Shown: positions 36,470 through 45,277 of the stretch, piece after piece
How positions within the stretch are numbered: the stretch's first letter is position 1
Layout: each line of letters starts with the position of its first letter
Assembly (NCBI RefSeq): GCF_002939865.1
Contig: NZ_MDEE01000006.1
Location: 62,001-126,000, forward strand
Source of the DNA: Xanthomonas dyei
GTDB taxonomy: Bacteria; Pseudomonadota; Gammaproteobacteria; Xanthomonadales; Xanthomonadaceae
DNA length: 64,000 nucleotides
Direction of reading: 5' to 3'
Program-made: the position numbers and the translations under genes
Notes under the pieces: generated by a model
The model's database searches: none
What the model saw: only the letters and a program-made list of their open reading frames with translations
What the model was told of the DNA's origin: nothing

Positions 36470-36910
36470 TTAGCGCGCCGCGCGCTGGAAGTCGCCCGCG
36501 GCTGCGGGTTGATCGTGCACCGCGGTCACGCGCAAGCGCAGGTCGCGCCCGTCAGGCGTGCGCCAGTCGATGCTCTGGCCAACCGACAGGCCAAGCAGCG
36601 CACTGCCGACCGGCGCGAGCACCGAGATGCGGCTGTGCTGGACATCGGCTTCATGCGGGTACACGAGGGTAAGCGTATGCCGTTCGCCGTGCAGCTGGTC
36701 TTCGCATTCGATGCGCGAGTGCATGGTGACGACATCGCCGGGAATCTGGTCGGGCGGCAGCACGCGTGCGCGGCCCAGTTCGTCGCTCAGCGCAGTGGCG
36801 GCGGGATGCTTGTTGAACGCGGGGGAATCGAGCAAGGCCTCAAGCCGTGCGAGGTCGTGGCTGGAGACAAGGATCGATGGCGGCAAGCCGCTGTGATGTT
36901 GCGAAGTCAT
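36470..36910 (-). CDS. rnk: Rnk-like nucleoside-diphosphate-kinase regulator (GreA/GreB family)
   Basis: A 146-residue protein with a short N-terminal coiled helix and a C-terminal FKBP-like domain of the transcript-cleavage-factor family. The pattern ILVSSHDLARLEALLDS, VVTMHSRIECED and TLTLVYPHEADVQHSRISVLAPVGSALLGLSVGQSIDW is that of Rnk, which binds RNA polymerase but has a shorter coiled coil than GreA/B. ATG 36910 has CAGGAGA 8 bp upstream. It likely shares a transcript with tal. Confidence 0.85.
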   Translation of the reverse strand: MTSQHHSGLPPSILVSSHDLARLEALLDSPAFNKHPAATALSDELGRARVLPPDQIPGDVVTMHSRIECEDQLHGERHTLTLVYPHEADVQHSRISVLAPVGSALLGLSVGQSIDWRTPDGRDLRLRVTAVHDQPAAAGDFQRAAR

Positions 36911-37283
36911 GGCACTCTCCTGACGAATACGGCCTACCAACACGGTAAGCAGAATCGACAATATGAGGGCGCGGTGGCCCGATCCCAATACATGCTGCCC
37001 GGCGGAAACGTGCGGTGACTTGTCTCAGGCCGACGCGGTTCTTTTTTCAAGCCACTGGCGTTAACGCGGCGATCAAGCGAGCGCGGTGAGCGAGTTCCAG
37101 GGCGCAGATGGCCGGATCGAACGCCGCGCATGTACGCCACCAGACGGAAGTGGCTGCACAGATGAATCTGCAGACGTACAAAAACAGCAGCTGAAGAAAA
37201 ACCAAAGGCGCCGCTTCCGCGCCGCCAATGTGTGTTGTCTACGAATGTCGCGCAAAGCGACCACATCCGTGAAACGCTTTTAC

Positions 37284-37318
37284 GATTCCCGATTCCCGAT
37301 TCCCGATTCCCGATTCCC
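37284..37318. repeat. Five tandem GATTCCC units abutting the oxyR stop codon
   Basis: Exactly five head-to-tail GATTCCC units occupy 37284-37318, and the last base belongs to the oxyR stop codon on the minus strand. The 407-bp gap 36911-37317 has no credible gene; frames across the repeat encode only a repetitive artefact. Confidence 0.9.
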
Positions 37319-38259
37319 TAAGCCGCAACCGCCTTGGGGCCGGTCGCAGGTTGATCCAGCGTAAACAGGCTGTCCGGCAATTCCTTGAACAACTGCGACA
37401 ACTGCTCCAGGAAGGCAGTCATGGCCGAGCTGCGACGCCAGGCCATGGCAATGCGACGGCTGGGTTGCTTGTCTTCGCGGAAGCGGATCAGGCGGATGTT
37501 TTCCGACCGGGCCACCGGCGGTTTGACTGCCAGCAGCGGCAGCAGGGTGACGCCGACATTGGCGGCCACCATCTGACGCAGGGTTTCCAGGCTGGTGGCC
37601 TGGAATTCCGACTTTTCCAGCGCACCGGCCAGATGGCAGACATCCAGCGCCTGTTCGCGCAGGCAGTGGCCGTCTTCCAGCAACAACAGGCGCTGTTCGG
37701 ACAGATCGTCCAGCGTCATGCTGTCGTGGCGCGACAGCGGGTGGCCCTCCGGCACCGCCAGCACGAAGGGTTCTTCGAACAGAAATTCGGCATGCAACTG
37801 GTCGTCCTGCAACGGTAGCGCCAGCAGCGCCGCATCCAGGCGGCCCTCGCGCAGCTGGTGTATCAGCTGATCGCTTTTTTCTTCGATCAACAGCAGCTCC
37901 AGGCGCGGGAAGCGCTCGCGGATGCGCGGCACCACATGCGGCAACAGATACGGCGCCAGCGTGGGGAAGATGCCCAGCCGCACGGTGCCCGCCTCCGGGT
38001 CCTGGCTGCGGCGTGCGGCTTCCTTCATCTGTTCCACTTCGGCAACGATGCCGCGCGCGCGCATCGCCGCTTCGCGGCCGGCCGGCGTCAACATCACCTT
38101 GCGTGGTGCGCGTTCCACCAGCGGCACACCCAGCTCGTCTTCGAGTTTCTTGATCTGGGTGGACAGCGTCGGTTGACTGACAAAACACGCCGTCGCGGCG
38201 CGGCCGAAATGCTTTTGGTCAGCCAGGGCTACCAGATATTTCAGGTCACGCAGATTCAT
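37318..38259 (-). CDS. oxyR: Hydrogen-peroxide-sensing LysR regulator OxyR
   Basis: OxyR senses H2O2 through a reversible disulfide and activates ahpC, ahpF and catalase genes. The 313-residue protein has an N-terminal LysR winged helix (NLRDLKYLVALADQKHFGRAA) and a regulatory domain with Cys199 and Cys208 in LEDGHCLREQALDVC, exactly the E. coli redox pair. Its position after ahpF (84 bp, same strand) matches the known Xanthomonas ahpC-ahpF-oxyR order. It can autoregulate from upstream. The last codons abut the GATTCCC repeat. Confidence 0.97.
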   Translation of the reverse strand: MNLRDLKYLVALADQKHFGRAATACFVSQPTLSTQIKKLEDELGVPLVERAPRKVMLTPAGREAAMRARGIVAEVEQMKEAARRSQDPEAGTVRLGIFPTLAPYLLPHVVPRIRERFPRLELLLIEEKSDQLIHQLREGRLDAALLALPLQDDQLHAEFLFEEPFVLAVPEGHPLSRHDSMTLDDLSEQRLLLLEDGHCLREQALDVCHLAGALEKSEFQATSLETLRQMVAANVGVTLLPLLAVKPPVARSENIRLIRFREDKQPSRRIAMAWRRSSAMTAFLEQLSQLFKELPDSLFTLDQPATGPKAVAA

Positions 38260-38343
38260 GTGCAGCAGCCCTCAAGGCGGTGACGGTTAACGACTGACGC
38301 GTGATCCAGCTTAGCGCCCGGCATGGCCGGGCGATGGCTGCGC

Positions 38344-39936
38344 TTACGCGGCTTGCGCAACGTTTTCGGCGCTGACCGGTGCGCTGGAGCGGATCAGGTG
38401 ATCGAATGCGCTCAGTGCGGCCTTGGAGCCTTCGCCCATTGCGATCACAATCTGCTTGTACGGCACCGTGGTGGCATCGCCTGCCGCAAACACGCCGGGC
38501 ACGCTGGTCTGGCCGCGGTCGTCGACGATGATCTCGCCGCGCGACGACAGCTCGACCGTGCCGCGCAGGAACTCGGTGTTGGGCAGCAGGCCGATCTGCA
38601 CGAACACACCTTCCAGATCGATGTGCTGGATATCGCCGCCGGTGCGGTCCTTGTAGACCAGGCCGGTGACCTTCTGCCCGTCGCCCAGCACTTCGGTGGT
38701 CTGCGCGCTGGTGATGATGCGCACGTTGTGCAGGCTGCGTAGCTTGCGCTGCAGCACTTCATCGGCGCGCAGCTTGTCGTCGAATTCCACCAGCGTGACA
38801 TGCGCCACGATGCCGGCCAGATCGATCGCCGCTTCCACGCCCGAATTGCCGCCGCCGATCACCGCCACGCGCTTGCCCTTGAACAGCGGGCCATCGCAGT
38901 GCGGGCAATAGGCCACGCCCTTGTTCTTGTATTGATCTTCGCCCGGCACGTTCATCTGCCTCCAGCGCGCACCGGTGGACAGGATCACGGTCTTGCTCTT
39001 GAGCGAGGCGCCATTGGCCAGCTTGATCTCGATCAGGCCATCGGCACCGGCCGGGATCAGCTGCTCGGCGCGCTGCAGATTCATGATGTCCACATCGTAT
39101 TGACGCACGTGCTGTTCGAGCGCGGCGGCCATCTTCGGGCCTTCGGTTTCCGGCACGGAGATGAAATTTTCAATCGACATGGTGTCCAGCACCTGCCCAC
39201 CGAAACGCTCGGCGGCCACACCGGTGCGGATGCCCTTGCGCGCGGCATACACCGCCGCTGCCGAACCTGCCGGGCCACCGCCGACCACCAGCACGTCGAA
39301 GGCCTCCTTGGCGGCGATCTTGGCAGCGTCGCGCTTGGCGGCGTTGGTGTCGAGCTTGGCGACGATCTGCTCCAGCGTCATGCGGCCCTGGTCGAACAGC
39401 TCGCCGTTCAAGTAGACGGTGGGCACCGACATGATCTGGCGGGTTTCGACCTCGTCCTGGAACCATGCGCCGTCGATGGCGACATGCTTGATGCGCGGGT
39501 TGAGCACGGCCGCCAGATTCAGCGCCTGCACCACGTCCGGGCAGTTCTGGCACGACAGCGAGAAATAGGTTTCGAACTGGTAGTCGCCATCCAGATGCTG
39601 CACCTGCTCGATCAGCTCGGCGGTGGCCTTGGACGGATGACCGCCGACCTGCAGCAGCGCCAGCACCAGCGAGGTGAACTCGTGGCCCATCGGCAGGCCG
39701 GCAAACCGCAGCGAGATATCCTGGCCCGGGGTCGTCAGCGCGAACGAGGGCTTGCGCTGGTTATCGTCGCGGTGGACGTCCAGGCTGATCTTGTCCGACA
39801 GCAGCACCAGGTCTTCGAGTAGGTCGAGCATTTCGCGCGAGCCGGTGCTGTCGTCGATCGACGCATGGATCTGGATCGGGCGCGTCACCCGTTCCAGGTA
39901 GGCGGTCAGCTGGGTCTTGAGATTGGCATCCAACAT
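38344..39936 (-). CDS. ahpF: Alkyl hydroperoxide reductase subunit F
   Basis: The NADH:peroxiredoxin oxidoreductase that recycles AhpC. The 530-residue flavoprotein has an N-terminal tandem thioredoxin-fold domain with Cys129/Cys132 in [11 protein letters not shown], as in Salmonella AhpF, and a thioredoxin-reductase part with FAD motif [19 protein letters not shown] and redox Cys344/Cys347 in YCPHCDG. NAD binding is at [14 protein letters not shown] and the C-terminus has [13 protein letters not shown] 39936 follows AGGAG. It lies 190 bp downstream of ahpC, which is long for a tight operon; hairpins in the gap may tune its expression. Confidence 0.97.
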   Translation of the reverse strand: MLDANLKTQLTAYLERVTRPIQIHASIDDSTGSREMLDLLEDLVLLSDKISLDVHRDDNQRKPSFALTTPGQDISLRFAGLPMGHEFTSLVLALLQVGGHPSKATAELIEQVQHLDGDYQFETYFSLSCQNCPDVVQALNLAAVLNPRIKHVAIDGAWFQDEVETRQIMSVPTVYLNGELFDQGRMTLEQIVAKLDTNAAKRDAAKIAAKEAFDVLVVGGGPAGSAAAVYAARKGIRTGVAAERFGGQVLDTMSIENFISVPETEGPKMAAALEQHVRQYDVDIMNLQRAEQLIPAGADGLIEIKLANGASLKSKTVILSTGARWRQMNVPGEDQYKNKGVAYCPHCDGPLFKGKRVAVIGGGNSGVEAAIDLAGIVAHVTLVEFDDKLRADEVLQRKLRSLHNVRIITSAQTTEVLGDGQKVTGLVYKDRTGGDIQHIDLEGVFVQIGLLPNTEFLRGTVELSSRGEIIVDDRGQTSVPGVFAAGDATTVPYKQIVIAMGEGSKAALSAFDHLIRSSAPVSAENVAQAA

Positions 39937-40010
39937 GGAAAACTCCTGGGAATGGGCAAGGGGAGGGCGTGGCGTCGCTGCCGCAGGGCAGGTCGCCGGG
40001 GAAGGAAGGA

Positions 40011-40110
40011 GGTGAACCGCAGCCGGCGCGAGGTCGGGATGCGTGCTGGCGATGGCTGGCGGGCAGCCCGGCACCGGTTCCGGTTCACCCCCGGCCCGAT
40101 GGACCGGGCC
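40011..40110 (-). promoter_or_regulatory. Inverted repeats in the ahpC-ahpF spacer (candidate attenuator)
   Basis: On the minus strand immediately after the ahpC stop, CGGGCC/GGCCCG arms at 40093-40110 form a hairpin, and a longer-range perfect inverted repeat CGGTTCACC / GGTGAACCG (40081-40089 with 40011-40019) encloses most of the spacer. The placement suggests partial termination or mRNA protection that would make AhpC much more abundant than AhpF, as is known in other bacteria. Confidence 0.5.
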
Positions 40111-40126
40111 AGGGATGCGCGGCGGC

Positions 40127-40690
40127 TTAGATCTTGCCGACCAGGTCCAGCGACGGAGCCAGGGTCTTGGCGCCTTCCTTCCACTTGGCCGGGCAGACCT
40201 GGCCAGGATTGTTGGCCACGAACTGTGCTGCGGTCAGCTTGCGCAGCGTCTCGGTGACGTCGCGGGCGATCGAGTTGTCGTGGATTTCCAGGGTCTTGAT
40301 CACGCCTTCCGGATTGATGATGAAGGTGCCGCGCAGGGCCAGGCCTTCTTCTTCAATGTGCACGCCAAAGGCGCGGGTCAGCTTGTGGGCCGGGTCGCCG
40401 ATCAGCGGGAACTTCGCCTTGCCCACGGCCGGCGAGGTCTCGTGCCACACCTTGTGCGAGAAATGCGTGTCGGTGGTGACGATGTACACCTCGGCGCCAG
40501 CCTTCTGGAACGCGGCATAGTTGTCGGCGGCGTCTTCCACTTCGGTCGGGCAATTGAAGGTGAATGCAGCCGGCATGAAGATCAGCACCGACCACTTGCC
40601 CTTCAGGCTGGCCTCGGTGACTTCGATGAAGTTGCCGTTGTGGTACGCATTCGCCTTGAACGGCTGGACCTGGGTGTTGATGAGAGACAT
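40127..40690 (-). CDS. ahpC: Peroxiredoxin AhpC (alkyl hydroperoxide reductase subunit C)
   Basis: A typical two-cysteine peroxiredoxin that reduces H2O2, organic peroxides and peroxynitrite in the cytoplasm. The 187-residue protein has peroxidatic Cys47 in [11 protein letters not shown] and resolving Cys166 in [14 protein letters not shown] 40690 follows GAGGA. A candidate OxyR site lies 78-114 bp upstream. First gene of the ahpC-ahpF-oxyR cluster, divergent from prmC. The FTFN before the Cys, where many AhpC have FTFV, is a normal variant. Confidence 0.97.
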   Translation of the reverse strand: MSLINTQVQPFKANAYHNGNFIEVTEASLKGKWSVLIFMPAAFTFNCPTEVEDAADNYAAFQKAGAEVYIVTTDTHFSHKVWHETSPAVGKAKFPLIGDPAHKLTRAFGVHIEEEGLALRGTFIINPEGVIKTLEIHDNSIARDVTETLRKLTAAQFVANNPGQVCPAKWKEGAKTLAPSLDLVGKI

Positions 40691-40767
40691 TGAGTTTCCT
40701 CGTGCGATGAAAGGGGGGCGGGGGATGGAACAGTGGCCATGGTAGGCAGGATCGATAGATATCTCAA

Positions 40768-40804
40768 ATCGATTGATGGAATTGCATAGATAGGTTTTGG
40801 CTAT
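40768..40804. promoter_or_regulatory. Candidate OxyR-binding site upstream of ahpC
   Basis: Reading 40768-40804 gives ATCG, GAAT, ATAG and CTAT, each separated by 7 bp, which fits the OxyR consensus ATAG-N7-CTAT-N7-ATAG-N7-CTAT. The ATAG-N7-CTAT half at 40790-40804 is perfect and the other half is poor. Position between ahpC and prmC supports control of ahpC. Confidence 0.6.
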
Positions 40805-40884
40805 CGATTTTGCAGACGGCATCTGGCGCTGCGGGTGGGCCGTTCCATCTCCGATAATGGTCGGCCGATGTTTCGCACAAGTGA

Positions 40885-41748
40885 ATGATTCGTATGAGCG
40901 ACGATCCTGCAGGCATCCCCGCCGAACAGCTGCTGCGGCAGGCCGCGCTGCGGATCGGTCGTGCCGATGCCGAGCCGTTGTTGCTGCATGCGTTGAGCCG
41001 CGACCGCGCCTGGCTGTTCGCGCACGGCCGCGACCCGGTGCTGCCGACCGTCGCGCAGGCCTTCGACGCCTTGGTGCAGCGGCGGCAGGCGGGCGAGCCG
41101 GTGGCCTACCTGACCGGTTCGCGCGGGTTCTGGACCCTGGACCTGGCCGTCTCCACGGCCACGCTGATTCCGCGTGCCGACACCGAAGCGTTGGTCGAGC
41201 TGGCGCTGGAACGGCTGGACCAGGCGCCCGGCCGGCGCGTGGCCGATCTTGGTACCGGCAGCGGCGCGATCGCGCTGGCGATCGCCAGCGAGCGGCCGCA
41301 GGCGCAGGTGATCGCCACCGACGCCAGCGCGGCCGCGCTCGCCATCGCCCAGCGCAACGCCGACAGTCACCGCCTATCGAACGTGCACTGCCGCCACGGA
41401 AGCTGGTTCGCGCCGCTGGCCGGCGAGCGCTTCGATCTGATCGCCAGCAATCCGCCGTATATCGCAGCCGGCGACCCGCATCTTGCGCAGGGCGATCTGC
41501 GCCACGAGCCGGCCAGCGCGCTGGCATCGGGCAGCGACGGGCTGGACGACATTCGCTTGATCGTGGCCGATGCGCCCGGCCATCTGCGCGCAGGCGGCTG
41601 GTTGCTGCTGGAGCATGGCTGGGATCAGGGCGCGGCCGTGGCCGAGTTGCTGCGCACGCGCGGGTTTACGCAGGTGGCCACGCATCAGGATCTGGAACAG
41701 CGCGATCGTGTGACGTTGGGCTGCTGGGAGGAGGGGACTATGCGGTGA
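40885..41748 (+). CDS. prmC: Peptide chain release factor N5-glutamine methyltransferase PrmC
   Basis: Methylates the Gln of the GGQ motif in release factors RF1 and RF2, needed for efficient termination. The 287-residue protein has a helical N-terminal domain, then a SAM-binding [16 protein letters not shown] and the catalytic NPPY (residues 189-192) in [19 protein letters not shown] 40894 (MSDDP) is a valid alternative 9 bp downstream, and no ribosome-binding site clearly decides. Divergent from ahpC; pip follows after 138 bp. Confidence 0.93.
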   Translation: MIRMSDDPAGIPAEQLLRQAALRIGRADAEPLLLHALSRDRAWLFAHGRDPVLPTVAQAFDALVQRRQAGEPVAYLTGSRGFWTLDLAVSTATLIPRADTEALVELALERLDQAPGRRVADLGTGSGAIALAIASERPQAQVIATDASAAALAIAQRNADSHRLSNVHCRHGSWFAPLAGERFDLIASNPPYIAAGDPHLAQGDLRHEPASALASGSDGLDDIRLIVADAPGHLRAGGWLLLEHGWDQGAAVAELLRTRGFTQVATHQDLEQRDRVTLGCWEEGTMR

Positions 41749-41886
41749 TGCTGGTGGATGACGCAGCGTTGGTGGTCACGCCGGCATTGCGCGCCGGCCT
41801 GCGCAGTCACACCTCGCCACGGGAAGACGCAGCCGTTGGCTCCATCGTCGATCGCTACAATGCGGGTTTTCGCCCAGGACCGACGC

Positions 41887-42828
41887 ATGCGCACGCTCTA
41901 TCCCGAGATCACGCCCTACGAGCAGGGCAGCCTGAAGGTCGACGACCGCCACACGCTGTATTTCGAACAGTGCGGCAACCCGCAGGGCAAGCCGGTGGTG
42001 ATGCTGCACGGCGGCCCGGGCGGCGGCTGCAACGCCAAAATGCGGCGCTTCCACGACCCGGCCAAGTACCGCATCGTGCTGTTCGATCAGCGCGGCTCCG
42101 GCCGGTCCACCCCGCATGCCGATCTCACCGACAACACCACCTGGGATCTGGTCGCCGACATCGAGCGCTTGCGCACGCAGTTGGGCATCGACCGCTGGCA
42201 GGTGTTCGGCGGCAGCTGGGGCTCGACGCTGGCCTTGGCGTATGCGCAAACCCACCCGCAGCAGGTCACCGAACTGGTGCTGCGCGGCATCTTTTTGCTG
42301 CGTCGTTTCGAGTTGGACTGGTTCTATCAGGAAGGCGCCAGCCGGCTGTTCCCGGATGCATGGGAGCACTACATCAACGCCATCCCGGCCGACGAACGCG
42401 GCGATCTGGTCGCCGCCTTCCATCGCCGCCTGACCAGCGACGACGAGGCCACGCGCCTGGCCGCCGCCAAGGCCTGGAGCGTGTGGGAAGGCGCCACCAG
42501 CTTTTTGCATGTGGACGAAGACTTCGTTACCGGGCATGAAGACGCGCACTTTGCGTTGGCTTTCGCCCGCATCGAAAATCACTACTTCGTCAACAAGGGC
42601 TTCTTCGAGGTGGAAGGCCAGTTGTTGCGCGATGCGCACCGCATTGCCGACATCCCCGGCGTGATCGTGCATGGCCGCTACGATGTGGTGTGCCCACTGC
42701 AAAGCGCCTGGGATCTGCACAAGGTCTGGCCGAAGGCGCAGCTGCAGATCAGCCCGGCATCGGGACATTCGGCCTTCGAGCCGGAAAATGTCGATGCACT
42801 GGTGCGCGCGACCGACGGGTTCGCCTGA
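41887..42828 (+). CDS. pip: Proline iminopeptidase
   Basis: A serine peptidase that removes N-terminal proline from peptides in the cytoplasm. The 313-residue protein has the alpha/beta-hydrolase elbow GGSWGS with Ser110, Asp266 in GRYDVV and His294 in SGHSAF. Both length and triad positions match the Xanthomonas citri enzyme of known structure, supporting the genus. The oxyanion HGGPGGG lies at ~41. An in-frame extension to 41758 gives no family similarity, and ATG 41887 follows AGGA. Convergent with the N-formylglutamate amidohydrolase gene across a REP-like element. Confidence 0.97.
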   Translation: MRTLYPEITPYEQGSLKVDDRHTLYFEQCGNPQGKPVVMLHGGPGGGCNAKMRRFHDPAKYRIVLFDQRGSGRSTPHADLTDNTTWDLVADIERLRTQLGIDRWQVFGGSWGSTLALAYAQTHPQQVTELVLRGIFLLRRFELDWFYQEGASRLFPDAWEHYINAIPADERGDLVAAFHRRLTSDDEATRLAAAKAWSVWEGATSFLHVDEDFVTGHEDAHFALAFARIENHYFVNKGFFEVEGQLLRDAHRIADIPGVIVHGRYDVVCPLQSAWDLHKVWPKAQLQISPASGHSAFEPENVDALVRATDGFA

Positions 42829-42882
42829 GCGACGCCGTCGGGCACAGGCGAGTGATGCGCCCGGTCACACGAGCGCATGACC

Positions 42883-42952
42883 CGTAGGAGCGTGCCTGCG
42901 CGCGATGAGGCGTGATCGATAACGCTTCCTCGCGCGCAGGCACGCTCCTACG
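42883..42952. repeat. REP-like inverted repeat between convergent genes (copy 2)
   Basis: A left arm CGTAGGAGCGTGCCTGCGCG (42883 on) recurs as its reverse complement ending at 42952, with only a 3-bp difference at the inner end and a loop of about 18 bp. It shares the GTAGGAGCG/GCGCGATG core with the element at 29608 and sits between the pip and N-formylglutamate amidohydrolase stop codons. Confidence 0.85.
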
Positions 42953-42964
42953 GTGGTTGTCGTT

Positions 42965-43762
42965 TCAGCGTGGTAACAGCGCCTGGGCCAGCGGCGGCAG
43001 GATGCGCGCCAATCGATCTGCCCATGCCTGTTGCCCGGTGGCGTCGCCGATCAGGTCCTGGCGGATTTCCAGTTCCACATGCAGCAGGCCGCGGCCTTCG
43101 CCGTGTACCGGGATGGCGTAGTCGGTGGCATCGCTTACCGCGTACGGTTGATTGTCGCCAACCACCAGGTCCGGTTCTGCGCGCAAGGCATCCAGCAAGC
43201 GATGCGCCAGCCGCGCGTCTCGGTGGTACAGCACGCCGGCATGCCAGGGCCGCGCGTTGCCGGCCATCACCGGGGTGAAGCTGTGCATCGACACCAGCAG
43301 CGTCGGTTGGGCGCGCTGCGCGCGTGCATCCAGTTCGGCCGCAATGCGTGCGTGGTAGGGCGCGAAGATCGCATCGATACGTTGCTGGCGATCGGCGGCG
43401 GTCAACGCCAGATTGCCGGGAATCGATGTGCCGTCGCTGATCTCCGGCATCCGGCTGGCCGCGTCATCGGGCCGGTTGCAGTCGATCACCAGCCGCGAAT
43501 AAGTCTGGGCGATGGCGATCGCATCCAGCGCCTCGGCCAGCAGACGGGTGACCTGTGCAATGCCGATATCCCAGCCGATATGGCGGTCCAGCTCCTGCTG
43601 CGGCAGGCCCAGATTGGCCAGCCGTGCGGGCACGCGCTGGCCGGCGTGATCGGCGATCAACAGCCACGGCGATGCCGCCTGCGCGTTGTGCACGGTGAAC
43701 GCTGGCGGATCCTCGGGGCCAAGCAAGTGACCGGCAGCGGCATCAACCACGCGGCGTGCCAT
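42965..43762 (-). CDS. N-formylglutamate amidohydrolase-like protein
   Basis: A 265-residue member of the N-formylglutamate amidohydrolase (HutG/FGase) family, which releases glutamate from N-formylglutamate or related amides. Visible are LLIADHAGQRVPARLANLG near the N-terminus, HIGWDIGIAQVT, the Arg-rich YSRLVIDCNRPDD and LLVSMHSFTPV, with metal-binding and catalytic residues of the zinc-carboxypeptidase-like fold. ATG 43762 overlaps the Nudix gene end by 20 bp. No hut genes are near, so a histidine-degradation role is not indicated; cleavage of another N-acyl amide is possible. Confidence 0.85.
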   Translation of the reverse strand: MARRVVDAAAGHLLGPEDPPAFTVHNAQAASPWLLIADHAGQRVPARLANLGLPQQELDRHIGWDIGIAQVTRLLAEALDAIAIAQTYSRLVIDCNRPDDAASRMPEISDGTSIPGNLALTAADRQQRIDAIFAPYHARIAAELDARAQRAQPTLLVSMHSFTPVMAGNARPWHAGVLYHRDARLAHRLLDALRAEPDLVVGDNQPYAVSDATDYAIPVHGEGRGLLHVELEIRQDLIGDATGQQAWADRLARILPPLAQALLPR

Positions 43763-44294
43763 CCAGTGCGTGATCGACCAGATACAGCCCGGCCCACAAC
43801 TTTGGATCCATCTGATAGCCCTCGGCCATCTTCTGCACCAGCCAGGCGCCGACCTGCGCGCGCGGGATTTCGTGCACGGTGATGTCTTCGCTGGCATCGC
43901 CGCCGCCGGCGCCGACCTTGCGCAACCCGGTGGCGCGCACGAAGGCGATCTTCTCGCTGCTGGCGCCGGCCGAAGTGGGGCCGATCATCAGTACCTCGGC
44001 GTGTTCGGCGGTCCAGCCGGTTTCTTCTTCCAGTTCGCGGATCGCCGACAGCTCGATGGATTCATCGGCATGCACATCGCCCACCAGCCCGGCCGGCATT
44101 TCGATGGTGCGCGCCTGCAGCGGTACGCGAAATTGTTCGACGAACAACATCGCATCGTCCGGCGTCACCGCCACGATGATCGCGGCCAGGCCGCCGGCGT
44201 GCACGCGCTCGGAATATTCCCAGGTGCCACGTACGACCATGCGCTGGTACTTGCCTTCGTAAACCACGGTGGGCGGGGTGTCGTGTCGGTTCAT
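43743..44294 (-). CDS. Nudix hydrolase (ADP-ribose pyrophosphatase-like)
   Basis: A 183-residue Nudix protein with the full box GLVGDVHADESIELSAIRELEEETGW, in which REL..EET gives the metal-binding glutamates. The N-terminal region (YEGKYQRMVVRGTWEYSERV) and EMPAGLVGD resemble ADP-ribose or NDP-sugar pyrophosphatases of the NudF branch. ATG 44294 overlaps the upstream exonuclease stop by 4 bp and its stop overlaps the downstream amidohydrolase start. A housekeeping clean-up role is likely. Confidence 0.9.
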   Translation of the reverse strand: MNRHDTPPTVVYEGKYQRMVVRGTWEYSERVHAGGLAAIIVAVTPDDAMLFVEQFRVPLQARTIEMPAGLVGDVHADESIELSAIRELEEETGWTAEHAEVLMIGPTSAGASSEKIAFVRATGLRKVGAGGGDASEDITVHEIPRAQVGAWLVQKMAEGYQMDPKLWAGLYLVDHALDGTPRG

Positions 44295-45277
44295 GGGTAG
44301 GTGCCTTGAGACAGGGAAGCGGGAGGGGGCGGCAGTGCGGCGCCGTCGCACACGGCCAGCAGGCGTCGGCGCGTAAGCGGCCCGAAACGCAGGCTGTCGC
44401 ACAAGCCGATCAGCATGTCCGCATCGGCCGGTGCACGCGTGAAGCCGGCGTCGGTCAGGTCGAGCGGTGCATCCAGCGCGATGGTGGTGAGCTGGCGCCA
44501 CAGCAGCGCATGGTCGCGCTGTTCGCGCAGCCGCACGGCCATTTGCGCGGCGCCGCGCAAGCGCAGGAACGGGATCTCGTCGATGCGCTCCAGCAAGGCA
44601 TCCAGGCTGCCGAAATGCGCCAGCAGCACGGCTGCCGATTTGGCGCCGATGCCGGCGATGCCGGGAATGTTGTCGATCGCATCGCCGCACAGCGCCAGAT
44701 AGTCGGCAATCTGATGCGCATGCACGCCATGGCGCGCCTTGACCCCATCCATGCCCCAGCGCAGATTGCGCGCGTAATCCCACTGTTCGTCGTGCTCGAA
44801 CAGCAACTGCGACAGATCCTTGTCGGCCGACACGATCACCCCGCGCAAGCCTTGCGCGCGCACGCTGTGCAAGGCGCTGCCGATCAGATCGTCGGCCTCG
44901 TACTCACGGTGCGCCAGCACGCTCAGGCCCAGTGCCGCGCACAGTGCCTTGCAATGCGCAAACTGGCGCCGCAATGCATCCGGTGCCGGCTCGCGGTTGC
45001 CCTTGTAGGCCGGGTAGATGGCATGCCGAAAGCAGCTGTCCAACGCTTCGTCGAAGGCGATGGTGATGTACTGCGGGCGCTCGCGTTCCAGCAGGTCCAG
45101 CAGAAACCGCGCAAAGCCGTGCACCGCATTGGTCGGCCAGCCTTGCGCGTCCTGAAACTCGTCCGGGATCGAATGCCAGGCGCGAAACACGTACAGGCTG
45201 GCATCGATCAGATACAGCGGCTCCGGGCGCGGACCGCCCGGCAGCGCCGCGGCAATGGCACCCGGCAGCGTGCTCAC
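44291..45277 (-). CDS. 5'-3' exonuclease / flap-endonuclease-like protein (Xni/PolA N-terminal type)
   Basis: A 328-residue nuclease of the FEN/PolI 5'-exonuclease family without a polymerase part. LYLIDASLYVFRAWHS holds the first metal-binding Asp, YEADDLIGSAL and VSADKDLSQLL the central acidic cluster, and GDAIDNIPGIAGIGAKSAAVLL the helix-hairpin-helix. GTG 45277 overlaps the nitroreductase stop by 4 bp and is chosen over a longer upstream frame. It probably processes RNA primers or flaps, alone or backing up DNA polymerase I. Confidence 0.9.
   Translation of the reverse strand: MSTLPGAIAAALPGGPRPEPLYLIDASLYVFRAWHSIPDEFQDAQGWPTNAVHGFARFLLDLLERERPQYITIAFDEALDSCFRHAIYPAYKGNREPAPDALRRQFAHCKALCAALGLSVLAHREYEADDLIGSALHSVRAQGLRGVIVSADKDLSQLLFEHDEQWDYARNLRWGMDGVKARHGVHAHQIADYLALCGDAIDNIPGIAGIGAKSAAVLLAHFGSLDALLERIDEIPFLRLRGAAQMAVRLREQRDHALLWRQLTTIALDAPLDLTDAGFTRAPADADMLIGLCDSLRFGPLTRRRLLAVCDGAALPPPPASLSQGTYP

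Noticed and set aside
37086..37364. Small ORF encoding repeated RFPIPDS residues
   Set aside because: It is simply the translation of the GATTCCC tandem repeat and has no ribosome-binding site.
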